From Amycolatopsis azurea DSM 43854 (GTDB lineage: Bacteria; Actinomycetota; Actinomycetes; Mycobacteriales; Pseudonocardiaceae), in assembly GCF_001995215.1 (NCBI RefSeq), contig NZ_MUXN01000026.1:124001-188000 (forward strand): 64,000 bases of DNA, written 5' to 3'. The position numbers and the translations under genes are program-made. The notes beneath the pieces are model-generated. The model was not told the origin of the DNA. It saw only the letters and a program-made list of their open reading frames with translations, and did no database searches. Shown piece by piece: positions 63,239 to 64,000 of this stretch. Numbering within the stretch: the stretch's first letter is position 1; each line of letters starts with the position of its first letter.

Positions 63239-64000
63239 TCACGGACGGACACCCGCGATGTGAGTGTTCGCGCGGCGGACGTCGGCGGCGAGGGCTGGTA
63301 CCTCGATCACCCGGCGTCCGGCCGCCTCCAGCGTCTCGGCGCCGACGCAGTCGACGAACACCGACGGCTCGCGCCAGGCGAAGACGACGCGCGGGATACC
63401 GGCGTCGAGGATGAGCTCGGTGCAGCTTCGCGGATGTGACGTCCGCGAGCTGCACGGCTCCAGCGACGTGTACATCGTCGCTTCCGCCAGCCTCTGGTCC
63501 CCGGGTTCGAGCTTGGCCAGCGCGGCTTCTTCGGCGTGGTCGGCGGGATCACCGTCGCCCGAGTAGCCGGTGGAGATCACCTCGCCGTGGGCGTCGGTGA
63601 TGACCGCGCCGACGCGGAAAGTCCGTGGCGGGCAGTTCTCGGCCAAGGCGATGGCTTCGCGCAACCGCAGAATGTCCACTTCGGACGGTTCCGGTGTCGC
63701 GTGGTACTCCAGTACGGCGATGTCGCCCAGGCGGGTGCTAACGGCGAGCGTGAGCCCGCGCGGGAAAGCGCCCGGACCGGTGAACCGGGGCGCTCGCGGG
63801 TCACCGACGAAGAACGGCGCGACGGCCAGGTGCAGTTCGTCGACCAGCCCTTCGGTGAGGAACTGCGTGTGGATCGCACCGCCGCCTTCGACCATCAGCC
63901 GCCGGACGCCCCGCGCGTGGAGGTCGGCCAGCATTCCGCGCAGATCCGTCAGCTCGACGACGGTCGCCTTCACCCCGGTGACGACACCGGGCGGGGCGTA
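63239..64000 (-). CDS. Reductase-deaminase protein in reverse RibD order (5' end outside window)
   Basis: At least 253 codons, open to the window edge. The first visible part is a RibD C-terminal/DHFR-like reductase domain (RGVRRLMVEGGGAIHTQFLT, then ELHLAVAPFFVGDPRAPRF). It is followed by a zinc cytidine-deaminase-like domain with HAEEAAL and TSLEPCSSRTSHPRSC. Standard RibD has deaminase first and reductase second; here they are swapped. The catalytic His-Ala-Glu and Pro-Cys...Cys residues are present. It may act in riboflavin or deazaflavin-like pyrimidine chemistry, but substrate cannot be told. It converges on the Cys-rich peptide gene, one base apart. Confidence 0.85.
   Translation of the reverse strand, partial: YAPPGVVTGVKATVVELTDLRGMLADLHARGVRRLMVEGGGAIHTQFLTEGLVDELHLAVAPFFVGDPRAPRFTGPGAFPRGLTLAVSTRLGDIAVLEYHATPEPSEVDILRLREAIALAENCPPRTFRVGAVITDAHGEVISTGYSGDGDPADHAEEAALAKLEPGDQRLAEATMYTSLEPCSSRTSHPRSCTELILDAGIPRVVFAWREPSVFVDCVGAETLEAAGRRVIEVPALAADVRRANTHIAGVRP

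Overview
The window is GC-rich, gene-dense actinobacterial chromosome. Gene ends commonly overlap by 1 to 14 bases and GTG starts are frequent. An EmbC-like arabinosyltransferase, 4Fe-4S glutamate synthase, a DyP-type peroxidase, a class II HelD-like protein and several NarL-type regulators point to the Pseudonocardiaceae, most likely Amycolatopsis or a close relative. That placement is an inference from gene content; no marker gene was compared.

Layout. 1-2380: truncated FAD oxidase, then a GAF histidine kinase/response regulator pair. 2563-7399: five-gene LivFGHMK-type ABC importer with start/stop overlaps. 7341-8991: valine/leucine-type dehydrogenase divergent from an Lrp/AsnC regulator, with a perfect palindrome between them. 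9123-10769: small Cys-containing protein, GNAT acetyltransferase, YigZ/IMPACT protein. 11348-17330: gltB-gltD. 17990-25000: DyP peroxidase, DeoR regulator, ROK kinase, and an ABC exporter with a two-component system.

25158-40698 and 51022-54232, completed by 59456-63037, form a nearly complete aerobic cobalamin locus: riboswitch-cbtB-cbtA, cobQ-cobD, cobU-cobT-cobS, cobC-cobB-cobO-chlID fusion, cobL-cobM-(Gfo/Idh/MocA oxidoreductase)-cobK, cobIJ-cobH-cobG, and riboswitch-cobN. CobG and CobN mark the oxygen-dependent, late-cobalt route. No CobA-type uroporphyrinogen methyltransferase and no CobF are seen here. The locus is split by an arabinosyltransferase, a HelD/HelR-like protein with an RAE-like palindrome upstream, and a STAND-WD40 protein divergent from a degenerate response regulator. 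After cobG come an ABC exporter with an XRE regulator, a decayed IS5/IS427-type element, and a DUF222-HNH protein with a near-perfect LexA box. The window ends with cobN, a 30-residue peptide with seven cysteines, and a reductase-deaminase protein in reverse RibD order running off the edge.

The intergenic DNA carries several families of palindromic repeats. The most striking is a 53-nt composite with fixed geometry (10-3-10 palindrome, 7-nt spacer, inverted 10-3-10 palindrome), present six times. Its arms change between copies but stay complementary. I found no tRNA, rRNA or CRISPR array.
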